The notes under the pieces were generated by a model, which did no database searches, had not been told where the DNA came from, and saw nothing but the letters and a program-made list of their open reading frames with translations. From contig CANBTO010000246.1 in assembly GCA_947372405.1 (NCBI GenBank), positions 1 through 7,345 of the forward strand: a stretch of DNA of 7,345 nt, read 5' to 3'. Below are positions 6,021 through 7,345 of the stretch, piece after piece; position 1 is the stretch's first letter, and the number at the start of each line of letters is the position of its first letter. A program made the position numbers and the translations under genes. The stretch is from Verrucomicrobiaceae bacterium (GTDB lineage Bacteria; Verrucomicrobiota; Verrucomicrobiae; Verrucomicrobiales; Akkermansiaceae).

Positions 6021-7345
6021 AACGCCTCTTCCAAAAAAGTGGCTGGAACAACCTGTTCCAGTTCTTCCGAAAAACCTCCCGCGCCGCCATCCTCGCCCTC
6101 GTCTTCCTTCCCATCATCTTACCAGCCATTGTGGATGAAAACGGAAACGGCCTGAGTGATGTGTGGGAAATGCAATACAACAACGGCCAGCTCTTCGATC
6201 CTCCCCTAGACCCAGCCGCAGATCCCGACGGCGACGGCTGGACCAACGCACAGGAAGCCGCCGCAGGCACCAATCCCTTCGATCCCAATCCGCCCAACGG
6301 TTTTCTCAGCCCGCTCGTCACCGACATCACCACCGAACTCAGTGGTCCCGACGGGAACGGCACCACGGTGATCTCCACCCTCCACACCATCCGGTTGAAT
6401 TGGCCCACCAAACCCGGAGTGAAATACACGCTGATGTATTCGCTCGACCTTACCCCTGAAAGCTGGCTGCCGGTTGAAGATCCATTCATCGGCACTGGAA
6501 CCGTGACCGAATTCAACTTCCCTCTCACCCAACCCACCAAGACCTTCTGGCGGGTGAAAATCGAGGATGTGGATTCCGATGGCGACGGCGTCACCGACTC
6601 AGAGGAACTCGCTCTTGGCCTCGATCCTCACAACGTCAATACCATTGCGGGCATTCCCGATTCATGGCTGGCAGCGAACTTCTCAGATGCCTTGCTCAGC
6701 GGCGGACCCTCGGCCGTTGATCCGAATGGCGATCCAGACGGCGACGGCCTCACCAATGCCCAGGAACTGGCAGCAGGCACCAAACCCGATAAAAAAGACA
6801 CCGATGGCGACGGACTAAACGATTCTCAAGACGCGGTTCCCACCGATCCCGAAATCAACTGGCCCAAAACGCCTGAGAGTCGCTACGTCTGGATTGAACA
6901 GGTACCGGACTCGACGGATCACAGCTACCCGATTGCCGTCAACAATCAGGGTCAAATCCTCTTTCAGGTCAGCGCCGATCCGAACAATGGACAACTCGCA
7001 TTTGGTCACGTGCTTTGGAACAGCAACACGAGGTCATGGGTGACTCTTGCGACTCAGGGAAACTCCCAGTCGATCACACCCAAGGTTCACGAACTGAAAG
7101 CGATCAATGACGCTGGCGCAGTGGTTGGGATCAGCGAATTCACCTCAGAACTCGCAACGGTTCCCGAAATGATCTATCCAGTCGATGACATGGCAGGAAT
7201 GATCTGGAAACCATCATCCAGCACGCCGGGATCATACGAAGCGCCCGAGTATTTCATGCCCGCCTCATCCTGGGAGCCAGATAACTATCAACACGGAGTC
7301 GGCATCGTCGGAGGAATTGCGCAGGACGGAACGGTGAATTGTTTG
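6017..7345 (+). CDS. Large secreted protein with TSP3-type calcium-binding and HAF-type repeats (3' end outside window)
   Basis: The frame is open from the ATG at 6017 to the window end, giving 443 visible residues. The start is set by a strong SD and an ATGA overlap with the preceding gene. The N-terminus is a long basic signal peptide (MKRLFQKSGW..., hydrophobic 23-37, likely cut near LPA). Thrombospondin type 3-like calcium loops follow: DENGNGLSDVWE (40-51), DPDGDGWTNAQE (69-80), DSDGDGVTDSEE (187-198), DPDGDGLTNAQE (239-250) and DTDGDGLNDSQD (261-272). Between the second and third lies a beta-rich module (115-182) with PGVKYTLMYSLDL and FWRV, common in verrucomicrobial exoproteins. From residue 300 come HAF-type units: IAVNNQGQI, LKAINDAGAVVGIS and GIVGGIAQDGTV, expected to build a propeller-like fold. 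This is probably a cell-surface or released structural/adhesive protein. The C-terminal sorting signal or any toxin/RHS part would lie beyond the window. Confidence 0.9.
   Translation, partial: MKRLFQKSGWNNLFQFFRKTSRAAILALVFLPIILPAIVDENGNGLSDVWEMQYNNGQLFDPPLDPAADPDGDGWTNAQEAAAGTNPFDPNPPNGFLSPLVTDITTELSGPDGNGTTVISTLHTIRLNWPTKPGVKYTLMYSLDLTPESWLPVEDPFIGTGTVTEFNFPLTQPTKTFWRVKIEDVDSDGDGVTDSEELALGLDPHNVNTIAGIPDSWLAANFSDALLSGGPSAVDPNGDPDGDGLTNAQELAAGTKPDKKDTDGDGLNDSQDAVPTDPEINWPKTPESRYVWIEQVPDSTDHSYPIAVNNQGQILFQVSADPNNGQLAFGHVLWNSNTRSWVTLATQGNSQSITPKVHELKAINDAGAVVGISEFTSELATVPEMIYPVDDMAGMIWKPSSSTPGSYEAPEYFMPASSWEPDNYQHGVGIVGGIAQDGTVNCL

Noticed and set aside
5965..6594. Minus-strand ORF of 209 codons
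   Set aside because: Antisense to the secreted pair and its full SD and signal peptide; no recognisable motif.

Overview
The window reads like a chromosomal segment of a GC-rich member of Verrucomicrobiota, possibly near Luteolibacter or Haloferula. I infer this from gene style: secreted proteins built from calcium-binding 'DxDGDG' repeats with HAF-type repeats, many genes without a Shine-Dalgarno site, and C/G-ending codons. There is no rRNA or other marker to confirm it.

Left part (1-1286, + strand): the 3' portion of a receiver-histidine kinase whose N-terminus lies outside the window. It converges on a minus-strand cluster with only 43 bp between the stops.

Middle (3929-1330, - strand): a compact, probably co-transcribed cluster. 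In transcription order it holds a candidate 102-aa repeat ORF made of six 14-aa units (3929-3621), a carboxynorspermidine synthase/saccharopine dehydrogenase-family enzyme (3624-2401), a YkuD L,D-transpeptidase lipoprotein (2324-1698) and a single-domain rhodanese (1701-1330). The first junction is an ATGA overlap, the second a 76-bp gap, the third a GTGA overlap. The cluster therefore combines polyamine synthesis, cell-wall cross-linking and sulfur transfer or thiol chemistry. No pathway linking these is evident.

The repeat ORF is the most unusual item. It is produced by six tandem, spacer-free 42-bp units (3679-3930). On the minus strand it has a GGAG ribosome-binding site, its own ATG at the array edge, and a stop that overlaps the synthase start. 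Whether it is a protein, a translated leader or a non-coding array cannot be settled from sequence alone.

Right part (4141-7345, + strand): an orphan Ala-rich helical protein (4141-4887); a 269-bp intergenic region with several inverted repeats, a consensus -10 box and a hairpin that buries a purine-rich SD-like sequence just before the next start; a secreted Pro-rich protein of unknown function (5157-6020); and, overlapping it by ATGA, a large secreted protein with TSP3-type calcium-binding repeats and HAF-type repeats that runs off the window end (6017-7345, 443 residues visible). The last two are clearly a translationally coupled pair of exported proteins.
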